Source: Clostridia bacterium (GTDB taxonomy: Bacteria; Bacillota; Clostridia; Lachnospirales; Lachnospiraceae). From it: DNA of 64,000 bases. The position numbers were made by a program, and so were the translations under genes. Position 1 is the stretch's first letter. Each line of letters starts with the position of its first letter. The notes beneath the pieces were generated by a model, which worked only from the letters and a program-made list of their open reading frames with translations, made no database searches and was not told the DNA's origin. The stretch is taken from the NCBI GenBank assembly GCA_910574475.1, contig CAJTAT010000009.1, forward strand, positions 1 through 64,000. The letters are read 5' to 3'. Positions 7,510 to 15,849 of the stretch are shown one piece after another.

Positions 7510-7932
7510 ATGGATTGGAATATGCTTTATACAAACCAAACGTCCCCATCTCTTCAACAAGTAGAAGAATATATTAACAGTCCCCTATGGCCAGAGTTTA
7601 ACAGTCGTATTCAGGCTGCCTATCAGATCAAGCCTCATATGGAATACAGTCGTTGTTCCATGCAGCCTGGCTGGAATATTAAATACAAAAAAGGAGGGAA
7701 ATCTCTTTGTACCCTTTACCCTATGCAGGGGTATTTTATCGCCCTTGTAGTCATAGGAACTAAGGAACTTACAGAGGCAGAATTTTTAATGCCCCAGTGT
7801 TCGGACTATGTACAAAAAGTATTCAAAGATACAAAAACTGGAAATGGGCAGAAATGGCTAATGTTGGAGATACGTAATAAAGAGACTATGTCAGATGTAT
7901 TTCATCTCATCTCTCTCAGAAAGCCTACATAG
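7510..7932 (+). CDS. DUF3788 family protein, 140 aa
   Basis: MDWNMLYTNQTSPSLQQVEEYI... with SRCSMQPGWNIKYKKGGKSLC and LYPMQGYFIALVVIG, the signature regions of DUF3788. Full length, with AAGGAGG directly before the ATG. The function is not established; members are small cytosolic proteins found widely in Firmicutes, often near regulators. It lies immediately after a broken regulator gene. Confidence 0.85.
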   Translation: MDWNMLYTNQTSPSLQQVEEYINSPLWPEFNSRIQAAYQIKPHMEYSRCSMQPGWNIKYKKGGKSLCTLYPMQGYFIALVVIGTKELTEAEFLMPQCSDYVQKVFKDTKTGNGQKWLMLEIRNKETMSDVFHLISLRKPT

Positions 7933-8063
7933 GAGTCTCGGCACAGTCCCAACCAAACAAGCTATTTGCTGCAAAAATATATACGATGGAGCAAATGGTA
8001 AATGTTACTCTGCTAATCCAAATTTTAATTGCAAACCAAAGCTACATGCAGTAAACTTATACC

Positions 8064-9026
8064 ATGGATAAGAAAAAAATTAAAGTTATGCGTAAAAATA
8101 TATTCTGTGTATGGCTATTACTGTTCATACTGGCTTTTTCAGCCTGCACATACAATCCCTCTCAAGCTTCAGATGAAGCAATATCCCTTGGGGACTCTCT
8201 ACAGAACGGTAGTGTCTCATTGCCTGATGATATTGATGACTACACTTCCTGGTGTGAAAATATTCCGCCCTACGACGGGAATGAAAGTATCTCTATTAAT
8301 CAGGGGATTCCATATTTTACCTCCAACGACCTTACAACAGAAGCCTTTGAGAACTATAGCGAGCTGGATGATCTGGAACGCTGTGGAACGGCTTTTGCCA
8401 ATGTATGTCAGGAGATCATGCCCACTGAAGAACGGGGAAATATCAGTCACATAAAGCCTAGTGGCTGGCACACTGTGGAATATGATGTCATCGCTGATAA
8501 GTATCTTTACAACCGATGCCATTTAATCGGATATCAGCTTGCCGGAGAAAACGCCAATGAGCTGAATCTGATCACAGGTACACGCTATCTAAACGTGGAG
8601 GGTATGTTGCCATGGGAAAATCAGGTGGCTGAATATGTAAAGGAAACCGAGAACCATGTCTTATATCGTGTCACTCCTTATTTTGAAAAAGAAAACCTGG
8701 TGGCCTCCGGCGTTCTGATGGAAGCTTATTCTGTGGAGGACTCTGGCGATGGAATCTGTTTTAATGTCTACTGTTATAATGTACAGCCAGGTATTATCAT
8801 TGATTATGCCACAGGAGAAAGCAGTCTGGATGAATCATGGTCAGAAACATATGATGAAGAAAGTAATGGCTATGATTATGTGCTCAATACAAGTACAAAG
8901 AAATTTCATTCCCCAAACTGTTCCAGTGTTCAAAATATGAGCGATAAAAATAGAGATTATTTTACAGGAGAACGTGAATCCCTCATAGAAGACGGTTATA
9001 GTCCTTGTAGCCGTTGTAATCCGTAA
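8064..9026 (+). CDS. Secreted lipoprotein DNA/RNA non-specific endonuclease
   Basis: 320 aa. Residues 1-30 are a signal peptide ending in a lipobox (FSAC), so the protein is predicted to be lipid-anchored outside the cell. Residues about 70-240 match EndA/streptodornase-type beta-beta-alpha metal nucleases: the NRCHLIGYQLAGENANELN segment corresponds to the catalytic DRGH-type motif, followed by NLITGTRYLN and the metal-site Asn region. The C-terminal 50 residues (FHSPNCSSV...CSRCNP) form a Cys-bearing tail seen on some extracellular nucleases. Possible roles are DNA scavenging or competence; the genomic context does not decide between them. Confidence 0.85.
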   Translation: MDKKKIKVMRKNIFCVWLLLFILAFSACTYNPSQASDEAISLGDSLQNGSVSLPDDIDDYTSWCENIPPYDGNESISINQGIPYFTSNDLTTEAFENYSELDDLERCGTAFANVCQEIMPTEERGNISHIKPSGWHTVEYDVIADKYLYNRCHLIGYQLAGENANELNLITGTRYLNVEGMLPWENQVAEYVKETENHVLYRVTPYFEKENLVASGVLMEAYSVEDSGDGICFNVYCYNVQPGIIIDYATGESSLDESWSETYDEESNGYDYVLNTSTKKFHSPNCSSVQNMSDKNRDYFTGERESLIEDGYSPCSRCNP

Positions 9027-9060
9027 AACACTTAAACTGAATATTTATAAATTTTTCCAC

Positions 9061-9101
9061 TACCCTCTCTTGACAAGAACATACACAGTCAAGAGAGGGT
9101 A
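9061..9101. mobile_element. 41-bp remnant of the MITE family
   Basis: TACCCTCTCTTGAC and its perfect inverse GTCAAGAGAGGGTA enclose 13 bases (AAGAACATACACA). It keeps the terminal 14 bp at both ends plus a few inner left bases, and represents a derivative with nearly the whole interior deleted. Confidence 0.8.
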
Positions 9102-9264
9102 TCTTTCCATAAAAATTAAAAAAGTTTATAAAATATGTAAGATATCTCCCCCTCTAAAGCGGAGTATCAAGTGAAAGGGATGATAAAGCTGTTGTGTGAC
9201 AACAACACAGTGGCTTCATCAGACCAGATCACGGCGCCGAATCTTTCTTTTGAGGTAACTGTTT

Positions 9265-9822
9265 ATGAAAGCGAATGAAAATAATTTTGTAAGCCTGATA
9301 AAAAAACGACGGGAGGAAGGCATCCTGTATGTTATCGACACTTATGGGGCGTTACTGCAATCCATTGTCAAAAAAAGACTATTTACCTGGCCAGATCGGG
9401 TGGAGGAATGTATGAATGATATCTTTCTTGGTATCTGGCAAAATATTGACAGCTTTGACGAAAGCAAAGGCAGTTTTGTAGGCTGGGCCGCCGGCGTGGC
9501 CCGTCTGGAAGCCATTGATACTCTTCGCCGGCTGCAACGAGAACCCCGGCTTACCTCCCTGGAAGATATGGAATTGGAAATTCCTCAGGAGGATTCCACA
9601 ATTCTCAGGTTGGCAGAACAGGAGCTTTCAAAAGAAATGGAAGAAATCCTAAGTTACCTGTCACCAAAGGATCAGGAACTGTTCCGGCGAATCTTTGTGG
9701 ATGAGGAAGCTCCTGAGGCGGCAGGCAATGCATTAGGAATCAGCAGGGATAATGTATATGTGCGGATTTTCCGGGGAAAGAAGAAGATCCGTGGCAAATT
9801 TAAAGAAAGGAAAAGGGCGTGA
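9265..9822 (+). CDS. Sigma-70 family RNA polymerase sigma factor (ECF-like)
   Basis: 185 aa. Region 2 (about 20-90) includes VEECMNDIFLGIWQNI, FDESKGSFVGWAAGVARLEAID and LRRLQRE; region 4 (about 130-180) includes LSPKDQELFRRIFVDE and ALGISRDNVYVRIFRGKKKI. The stop TGA overlaps the start region of the following DUF4179 gene, a standard pairing in Clostridia in which the partner is a membrane protein that restrains the sigma factor. This suggests response to an envelope signal. Its own promoter is not obvious. Confidence 0.85.
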   Translation: MKANENNFVSLIKKRREEGILYVIDTYGALLQSIVKKRLFTWPDRVEECMNDIFLGIWQNIDSFDESKGSFVGWAAGVARLEAIDTLRRLQREPRLTSLEDMELEIPQEDSTILRLAEQELSKEMEEILSYLSPKDQELFRRIFVDEEAPEAAGNALGISRDNVYVRIFRGKKKIRGKFKERKRA

Positions 9823-9824
9823 GC

Positions 9825-10868
9825 ATGAACAGAGAAGCCTATCGACTGGCAAATGAAATAAAAACTGAGCTTGAGGCGGACAGGGATTGCCTCATAGACA
9901 GCCTGACAGATACAGATATGCAAAAATACCATAGCAGGATTTTAGGAGAAATAAAAAAAGAAAAAAGAGCAGCAAAAAGGCATTTTAGCAAAATGGCAAT
10001 CGCTGCCTGTGCAGCAATCGCTATCCTTGCCACTACAGTAGTTTTCAGTGAGGATGTGCATGCAGCCATACAACAGATCCGTTGGAGTATTAGCAATGCT
10101 TTGGGAATTTCCTCCGATCTGGCTGATTACAGTGAGGTGATCAACACCTCTGTGTCAGACAAAGGCTATGTAATCACTCTGCAAGAGGCAGTGGTATCCG
10201 AGGAAAAGCTGCTAGTGAACTACACAGTTCAACAGGAAAGCGGCCAACCCTTAGATGAGATTCTGATTGTAGACGGAGAATTATTGATTAATGGAAAGCA
10301 TGTATCTCCCGGATCCAGTGGAAGTGCGGGATTTCTGGACGAGGATCAGACGGTGCTGGGAGTTGTGGCTTCCTATAATGTGCCCAATATGGACCTCTCT
10401 CTGGAAAATGATTATCAACTTTCCATCCATGGTCTCGGCATAGAAGAGCACGTCAAAGGAAATTGGGAATTTGCCTTTACAGCCAGCGGGGCAGATCTGA
10501 TAGCCAATACAAAAAGAACTGCCCTTGACAAGGATTTTGAACTTCCTGATGGTACAAAGGTTACTCTGAAGGAATATACAAGTAACGATCTGGAACAGCG
10601 AATTACCTTTGACTGGTCACAGGGAACCCAATATATATTGATGATAAAGGCTGTGGATCAGAATGGACATGAGGTAGAATTTGGCCTCAGATCTGCAGAC
10701 TCAAAGTCTGGATATCTACAGAATGAAGAGATTCTCTATGACGGCAGGATAGACGATCATGCAAGCTCTGTAACCATGACTTTATATGTGGTTGCTCTTC
10801 CTGAGGAGGATGGACGAATACCTGATGACTATGAGCAGATTGGGGAACCTTTTGAAGTAGTATTTTAG
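9825..10868 (+). CDS. DUF4179 membrane protein, probable anti-sigma partner
   Basis: Start ATG 9825, or GTG 9819 which overlaps the sigma stop. The N-terminal 55 residues are cytosolic and charged, followed by one membrane segment (about 56-76, MAIAACAAIAILATTVVF) and a DUF4179-type extracellular part (NTSVSDKGYVITLQEAVVSEEKLLV...). The topology and translational coupling fit an anti-sigma factor. The DUF4179 ectodomain ligand is unknown. Full length (about 347 aa). Confidence 0.8.
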   Translation: MNREAYRLANEIKTELEADRDCLIDSLTDTDMQKYHSRILGEIKKEKRAAKRHFSKMAIAACAAIAILATTVVFSEDVHAAIQQIRWSISNALGISSDLADYSEVINTSVSDKGYVITLQEAVVSEEKLLVNYTVQQESGQPLDEILIVDGELLINGKHVSPGSSGSAGFLDEDQTVLGVVASYNVPNMDLSLENDYQLSIHGLGIEEHVKGNWEFAFTASGADLIANTKRTALDKDFELPDGTKVTLKEYTSNDLEQRITFDWSQGTQYILMIKAVDQNGHEVEFGLRSADSKSGYLQNEEILYDGRIDDHASSVTMTLYVVALPEEDGRIPDDYEQIGEPFEVVF

Positions 10869-10895
10869 ATAACTTTCAAATAAACATTGTATATT

Positions 10896-10950
10896 AATTT
10901 AGCCGGACTATTTCATAGGAAAATCTCATGAAATAGCCCGGCTAAATTTT
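10896..10950. terminator. Bidirectional terminator between convergent operons
   Basis: A long stem, AATTTAGCCGGACTATTTCAT against ATGAAATAGCCCGGCTAAATTT (one bulge), with A/T tracts on both sides. It separates the rightward DUF4179 gene from the leftward helicase. Confidence 0.85.
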
Positions 10951-10952
10951 AT

Positions 10953-13900
10953 CTAATGTCTAATAGAAAAATAGTTGATTAATATTTCCTTTATATGATT
11001 GTATCTTCTGGCATAAGCATTTTCTACCCGTATAATTTGCATTTGATGGGCCTGGCAGATAGCATTTTTCTTTCGATCTCTCTCTTTTACAATCTCATCT
11101 TCATAGTGTTCTTTTCCGTCCAGCTCTATAGCCAATATGGGAAGTTCTTGCTTTCCCTGGCGCTCATATACCACGAAATCAAAACGGCCAGAATAAAAGA
11201 GGTCATCGTGGGAGAGGTTATCCATAAATACCTGGGAGACAGCTACCTCTTTGCGAACCGTATAGCGACTCTGGGACAGCCAGATATTTTCCAGTGCATG
11301 GGTCAGATTAGCCAGAAATGCTTCTTCCATGGCAGTACTAAAAGGCTTAATACCCAGAGCCCGGGAGTTAACCTTTTTCTGGCTCACTTTCGACAGTCCA
11401 TTGGCTTTCACATATTGGACCAGCTCATACAGGTCATCACTGCCTTCCTTTTGGTGAAGCCTGTCTAGATTCCTGGAATCTGACAATATAATCAGTTGAT
11501 CCTTTGCCCTGGAAGCGGCCACATTAATGAGTTCTCTGTTATTTTTCAGCCATTCATAAGTGCCCGCCTGAGTACTGTCTGAGATAGCTGTAGAAAATAG
11601 AACTATATCTTTTTCATCTCCCTGAAAAGCGTGTACTGTTCCACAAGCCACATGTTTAAGCCCTTCTTTTTTCAAAGCCTCCTCGATCAATTTCTTCTGA
11701 TTTACAAAAGGAGTGATGACGCCAATACTCTTATCCCTGTGGCTGGAAGCATATTTTACAATTTCCTGTACCTCTGGAAAAGCAGTATTTTTCAGATCCG
11801 TATGTTCATTTCGCACATCCATATAGATCAGAGGATGGGGTTCCTTGCTCTCAGAGCGGATATTCAGCTTGGAATTGTAATATTTCTTATTGTTAAACTC
11901 TATAATTTTCTCATTGCATCGGTAATGATTGTGGAGCAATACTTCATCACTGACAGAATCACAGGAAAGATATGTCTTGTAAATGGAATTCTCCCGATAA
12001 TCATATTCGTCTGATACATTATATCTTTTGCGAAGGCGTTGATTCGTCAGGGGATCCAGAAGAATTACAGGATTAAGCTGCTGAGGATCTCCAACCAGCA
12101 TCAACTGTTCTCCCCGAATAATAGGAACCAGGGAAACTGCCGTATTACACTGGCTTGCCTCGTCTATAATCACCATATCAAATGCGGCTTTAGGTTCTCC
12201 CAGTTTGTGGGCGGAAATACAGGTAGTGATCATCACTGGAAATACACGCTGAAGCTTTCGCACTTGCTCCGTCTTACTCAGATATTTAGAAAATGCTGGA
12301 ACTTGATCTTTTTCCTCTGTCTCAAATAAAATTTTCCGCAAATCCTCATATTTAGGTTCATCCAGTCTCTGAATATACTTTGCAGAGGTATAGTAAAGAT
12401 ATTTGTAAAGTTCTTCTTCATTGTCGTCTAACAGACTTAGGGCTTCCTTATCCGAAATTTGTCCCTTATCACTGATTTTCCTGCTCACCTGCTCCAACTG
12501 TCTTCCCTGAAGATCTGCCTGAAAGGGAAGCAGGCCGATGATGCCTTTTAAATGGCTCTGATATTCTGTCACTCTATGAAGAGTCTCCCTCCGCTCCTCC
12601 AGATCTAACACCTCTTCATAGCGGGACAGCAGACTGGACAATTCTCTGGCCTTCTGGATACGATCGTCTCTCCGCTTGTCCAGAGTAGATTCATACACTG
12701 TAATATCCTTTGTCTGAATATAGAGCTCTTTCAAATATTCTATGGCCTCTTTCAGCTTGTCCACATTACCCAGGCGAAGTACAGGGAATGGAATCCTGCG
12801 GCCATGATATTTCAAATGAATCAGTTTTTCAAATACTCCATTGATGGGATGATTGTTATAGGAAGCGAATAAAACAGTCTTTTCATTAAAAAACGCAGTC
12901 AGAATCGTATTCAGAATCGTGTTTGTCTTTCCCGTTCCCGGAGGTCCTTGAATATAGGCAACTGGATATTTCATTGCATTATTAATAGCTAAAAGCTGAT
13001 CCAAATTGATCCGTTTGTTCAACAATGTAATGGGACAGGCTTTTTTCCGTACAGGGCGATTCAAAAGATCTCCAAAAAAGGCGCGAATAGGAACTGGAAC
13101 CTTGTCTGTCTGATACATATTCATAATCGCCTGATATTCTTTATGCAAATCTAGAGCGATATCCATTCCAAGGCCTATTACATAAGGCATATCATCTACA
13201 CTTAATACACTCCTGTTATAATGGGTAATGGAATCTTTGATCCGATCCTGGTATTTCTCAAAATTTCCTAGAAGCTCATATTCATCAGCGTCCAGATATT
13301 TACGAATACTCTCTACTGTGCCATCCAGAGTATATTCTGTACAGATGGTAATATCTTCATCTGGCCGCAAGACTCTGCTTTTTACATCAAGGCGAAGGCG
13401 GCGATAGGCAAGCACATATAGTCCTTTATTGGTATGTATACTGAGTACATTCATGGCTATCTGTTGAAGCTTCAGGCGTCCATCCGGCCGCTTTTCTTCT
13501 GTCTTTTGTTGAAAACTTTTCACAATTATCTGAAACTGTTCATCGCTCAACTCATAACATTCTCCTTGAAAGCTATCTCGATCCAGATAGCGAATCAACT
13601 CAAAATCAGAGTAATAGGGCACCGTATCCATACGATTACACATTTCCAGATAATTAAGAATTTTTAGATTGGCCACATGATCAAACAGACTCTTATATTT
13701 ATGAGGATGGAGATAGATATCACTCACAAGCCGCTGGTTGATTTCGCAATACGAACCTTCTATAACCTCTGAGGATAAAATGGAATCGATATAAATGCGA
13801 TCATAGGATCCCAGAGTATACTTTCCTGTATGAAGGCCATCTACAGAAAGCGTGTGATCAGACATATTCAGATCACGAATGCCGATCCAGTAGTTCGTGA

Positions 13901-13985
13901 TCTGGCCGCCTATATTCTGGTATTCAATTTTCAGCCATTTTCCTTCATGGATGGCTTTGAAAATGTTTCGGTGAATATTGTTCAT
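10953..13985 (-). CDS. Superfamily 1 (DNA2/NAM7-like) helicase with WYL-like N-terminus and nuclease-like C-terminus
   Basis: Start MNNIHRN at 13985, preceded by GGAGATAGAACTGCC; about 1010 aa. Residues about 1-75 resemble a WYL-type ligand-binding fold (IFKAIHEGKWLKIEYQN). The SF1B helicase core carries Walker A GPPGTGKT (about 340), Walker B VIIDEASQ (about 625), GDPQQLNP, HNHYRCNE, HAFQGDEKD and VAASRAKDQL. The last 130 residues contain RFDFVVYE and LAIELDGKEHYED, a PD-(D/E)xK-like nuclease signature (DUF2726-type). This architecture is found among predicted anti-phage enzymes. It is last in an operon after SatD and DUF3307 genes (gap 14 bp). A role in DNA defence is inferred. Confidence 0.8.
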   Translation of the reverse strand: MNNIHRNIFKAIHEGKWLKIEYQNIGGQITNYWIGIRDLNMSDHTLSVDGLHTGKYTLGSYDRIYIDSILSSEVIEGSYCEINQRLVSDIYLHPHKYKSLFDHVANLKILNYLEMCNRMDTVPYYSDFELIRYLDRDSFQGECYELSDEQFQIIVKSFQQKTEEKRPDGRLKLQQIAMNVLSIHTNKGLYVLAYRRLRLDVKSRVLRPDEDITICTEYTLDGTVESIRKYLDADEYELLGNFEKYQDRIKDSITHYNRSVLSVDDMPYVIGLGMDIALDLHKEYQAIMNMYQTDKVPVPIRAFFGDLLNRPVRKKACPITLLNKRINLDQLLAINNAMKYPVAYIQGPPGTGKTNTILNTILTAFFNEKTVLFASYNNHPINGVFEKLIHLKYHGRRIPFPVLRLGNVDKLKEAIEYLKELYIQTKDITVYESTLDKRRDDRIQKARELSSLLSRYEEVLDLEERRETLHRVTEYQSHLKGIIGLLPFQADLQGRQLEQVSRKISDKGQISDKEALSLLDDNEEELYKYLYYTSAKYIQRLDEPKYEDLRKILFETEEKDQVPAFSKYLSKTEQVRKLQRVFPVMITTCISAHKLGEPKAAFDMVIIDEASQCNTAVSLVPIIRGEQLMLVGDPQQLNPVILLDPLTNQRLRKRYNVSDEYDYRENSIYKTYLSCDSVSDEVLLHNHYRCNEKIIEFNNKKYYNSKLNIRSESKEPHPLIYMDVRNEHTDLKNTAFPEVQEIVKYASSHRDKSIGVITPFVNQKKLIEEALKKEGLKHVACGTVHAFQGDEKDIVLFSTAISDSTQAGTYEWLKNNRELINVAASRAKDQLIILSDSRNLDRLHQKEGSDDLYELVQYVKANGLSKVSQKKVNSRALGIKPFSTAMEEAFLANLTHALENIWLSQSRYTVRKEVAVSQVFMDNLSHDDLFYSGRFDFVVYERQGKQELPILAIELDGKEHYEDEIVKERDRKKNAICQAHQMQIIRVENAYARRYNHIKEILINYFSIRH

Positions 13986-13999
13986 GGCAGTTCTATCTC

Positions 14000-14755
14000 C
14001 TAAAATACAATTGATGCTCCAATAGCACACAACGTACTCAATAATGTTCCTAATAAATAATACTCTGCAAATTCTTGATCTTTCGAGATTTTATCATACC
14101 GGGCGATTGATTTGGCAGTTAAAACCAATCCAACCGCAGAATATTGATGAATAGACATTAGCAATACCATAATAATTCTTTCTAATGTTCCAATAAATCT
14201 TCCGGCATTTTTGTCTGACAAATTGGGGGATTCTTTTTTATCTGGCCGATATTGAGACAGCACATTTGATATGAATATATTGGTCGGTTTATGTATGAGT
14301 AATAGTTTTATCGACCAACTCAGTGCCATTGTTTCTGAGATTTCAAGAGAATCAAATATTTCTTTTAATTGTCTATTAAATATAGTATCTACACGAAAAT
14401 CCTTGATAAGATATACCAATACGAATATTACAAACAGATGAAGTATTTGATCCAAGATAAATATATTCTGCTCCTTTTTAAAAAAAGATATATCTTTCGT
14501 ATATTTACTATTGCAGATAATATACTTTCCTACATCTATTATTGCATGTCCCAATGCAAAGCCAAAACAGTAACTCCATTTTAATCCTGGCATTAAAAAC
14601 ATCAAAATGATAATTGCACTGACAGTATAAATTGTAACATGTACCAATACCCAATACATCTTTTCTTTCTTATTTTTAGCCAGATTTGGCGATTGAAAAT
14701 AAAAATCACACAATATATGTGCAATCAGCAGCACAATAAATGAATATTTTGTCAT
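14000..14755 (-). CDS. DUF3307 integral membrane protein
   Basis: 251 aa with about six hydrophobic segments (FIVLLIAHILCDFYFQ, LVHVTIYTVSAIIILMF, ILHLFVIFVLVYLI, IIMVLLMSIHQYSAVGL and a C-terminal one). The N-terminal AHILCDFYFQSPNLAKNK matches the DUF3307 start with its conserved HxxxDFxxQ. DUF3307 genes are often adjacent to SatD genes, as here: the ATG overlaps the SatD stop by four bases. Function unknown. Confidence 0.85.
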   Translation of the reverse strand: MTKYSFIVLLIAHILCDFYFQSPNLAKNKKEKMYWVLVHVTIYTVSAIIILMFLMPGLKWSYCFGFALGHAIIDVGKYIICNSKYTKDISFFKKEQNIFILDQILHLFVIFVLVYLIKDFRVDTIFNRQLKEIFDSLEISETMALSWSIKLLLIHKPTNIFISNVLSQYRPDKKESPNLSDKNAGRFIGTLERIIMVLLMSIHQYSAVGLVLTAKSIARYDKISKDQEFAEYYLLGTLLSTLCAIGASIVF

Positions 14756-15405
14756 ATTTTAATTTCGCCCAAAACCTCCTCTACATTTTTCATTGCTTTT
14801 TCATATACATAATAATTTCCTTTTGTTAATGCTTTATGAACCGCAGATTGTGTAATTCCTATCCGATCAGCCGTTTTTTGCTGTCCATCCTGATATTGTG
14901 ACAGATTCCAGATAATTTCTCTCTGCCTCTCTGTCCAATTTTGTTCAATAACTCTTATGAGTTCAAAAATTGTATTGATTAACATTTTTTGATTCATATT
15001 ATCATTTTCCAAGCGGATATCAGATTCCACAGTCCGATTCTTTTTTTCATTTGCTTTCATGATCTCTATTGCATCTCTTGCTCTATAATAGGCTGGCCCA
15101 TCTGCTCCTAAAGCCATCTCTGTATTGATGTCTGTAGTAATCTCTCCCACACCTATCCCAAACCGTACTTCTACAGGATATAATTTCATTCTTATATATT
15201 GAATTACATGTAAAAGTTTCTCCCCCTCCAATAATAGCCCCTGAAATTCATCTCCTAGTGTAATTACAAATTTTGATTGAATATTTTTTTTATATTTTAT
15301 ATTAATTTCTTCTAATGTCTTTTTTAATCTATCTTGAATTTCTTTTCTTAATTCTAACTCCCGAGAATTTCTAATATCTCCAATAATGGCAATAAAAGCA
15401 CACAT
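14752..15405 (-). CDS. SatD family protein
   Basis: 217 aa. The N-terminal part (AFIAIIGDIRNSREL, FVITLGDEFQGLL, VRFGIGVGEITTDI, ADGPAYYRARDAI) matches SatD proteins and resembles nucleotide-cyclase/GGDEF-like folds. The C-terminus is a helix-turn-helix (TADRIGITQSAVHKALTKGNYYVYEKAM). SatD was named in an acid-tolerance/secretion locus of Streptococcus mutans, but its biochemical role is unclear. It is first gene of a three-gene leftward operon. GGAGGT-like sequence precedes the ATG. Confidence 0.8.
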   Translation of the reverse strand: MCAFIAIIGDIRNSRELELRKEIQDRLKKTLEEINIKYKKNIQSKFVITLGDEFQGLLLEGEKLLHVIQYIRMKLYPVEVRFGIGVGEITTDINTEMALGADGPAYYRARDAIEIMKANEKKNRTVESDIRLENDNMNQKMLINTIFELIRVIEQNWTERQREIIWNLSQYQDGQQKTADRIGITQSAVHKALTKGNYYVYEKAMKNVEEVLGEIKI

Positions 15406-15503
15406 TTTCTTTTACCTCCGTTATGAAGTGACTTTTGTCAAGAGGTAATTTTTGAAAATTATAAACTTTTTCCCGAACCTCTGACAAAGCCCACTTTTAT
15501 TCC

Positions 15504-15716
15504 CTGGAGATATCTTGGAGAAGCCCTTTGTTTAACAGTTCCCGGCATTTGGCCATTCCGTTATTCGTGGATTGGTTACCTACAGGTCAATGGTCCGCCG
15601 TGGGTTCTGCTGTCCTAAATCGTGGATCAATGCTTCCGCACTGCCAACAAGGAGGTCCCGCAGATAACCCGAACCTTGAAGTTCCAAAAGACTCCTTCAA
15701 GATATCTCCAGTTTTT
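15504..15716 (+). ncRNA. ssrS: Structured RNA of about 205 nt, 6S RNA-like
   Basis: CTGGAGATATCTTG at 15504 pairs with CAAGATATCTCCAG at 15698-15711, closing a roughly 200-nt non-coding unit, and the outer stem is directly followed by TTTTTTG, so the element carries its own terminator. The interior can form a long interrupted hairpin, and near the 3' side reads ACCTTGAAGTTCC, reminiscent of 6S RNA. Size, closing stem and terminator fit 6S RNA, but I cannot confirm the family. It lies between the SatD promoter region and the IS110 element. Confidence 0.5.
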
Positions 15717-15726
15717 TGTTAATAGT

Positions 15727-15845
15727 TGCTGCGGATTATGCAGCTGCGCCTGCTTAATCCGCTTGACTGCCATCCATCAGGATGACTGCTGGCTGTCAAG
15801 GGCTGCGCAGCAGTTTATTTACCCTTGACGGGCAGATGGCAGGCT
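15727..15845 (-). ncRNA. Probable IS110-family bridge RNA region
   Basis: Three nested or adjacent stems: GCGGATTA (15731-15738) with TAATCCGC (15755-15762); TGCCATC (15768-15774) with GATGGCA (15835-15841); and inside the latter GTCAAGGG (15795-15802) with CCCTTGAC (15822-15829). IS110-family elements encode a bridge RNA with target- and donor-guiding loops in a non-coding end. The long non-coding end here is 3' of the transposase, as in the IS1111 group. The assignment is by structure and position. Confidence 0.55.
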
Positions 15846-15849
15846 GATA

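Noticed and set aside
15528..15828. Plus-strand ORFs of 64-68 codons beside the IS110 element
   Set aside because: They overlap the structured RNA and the bridge-RNA region, have no ribosome-binding sites and odd composition.
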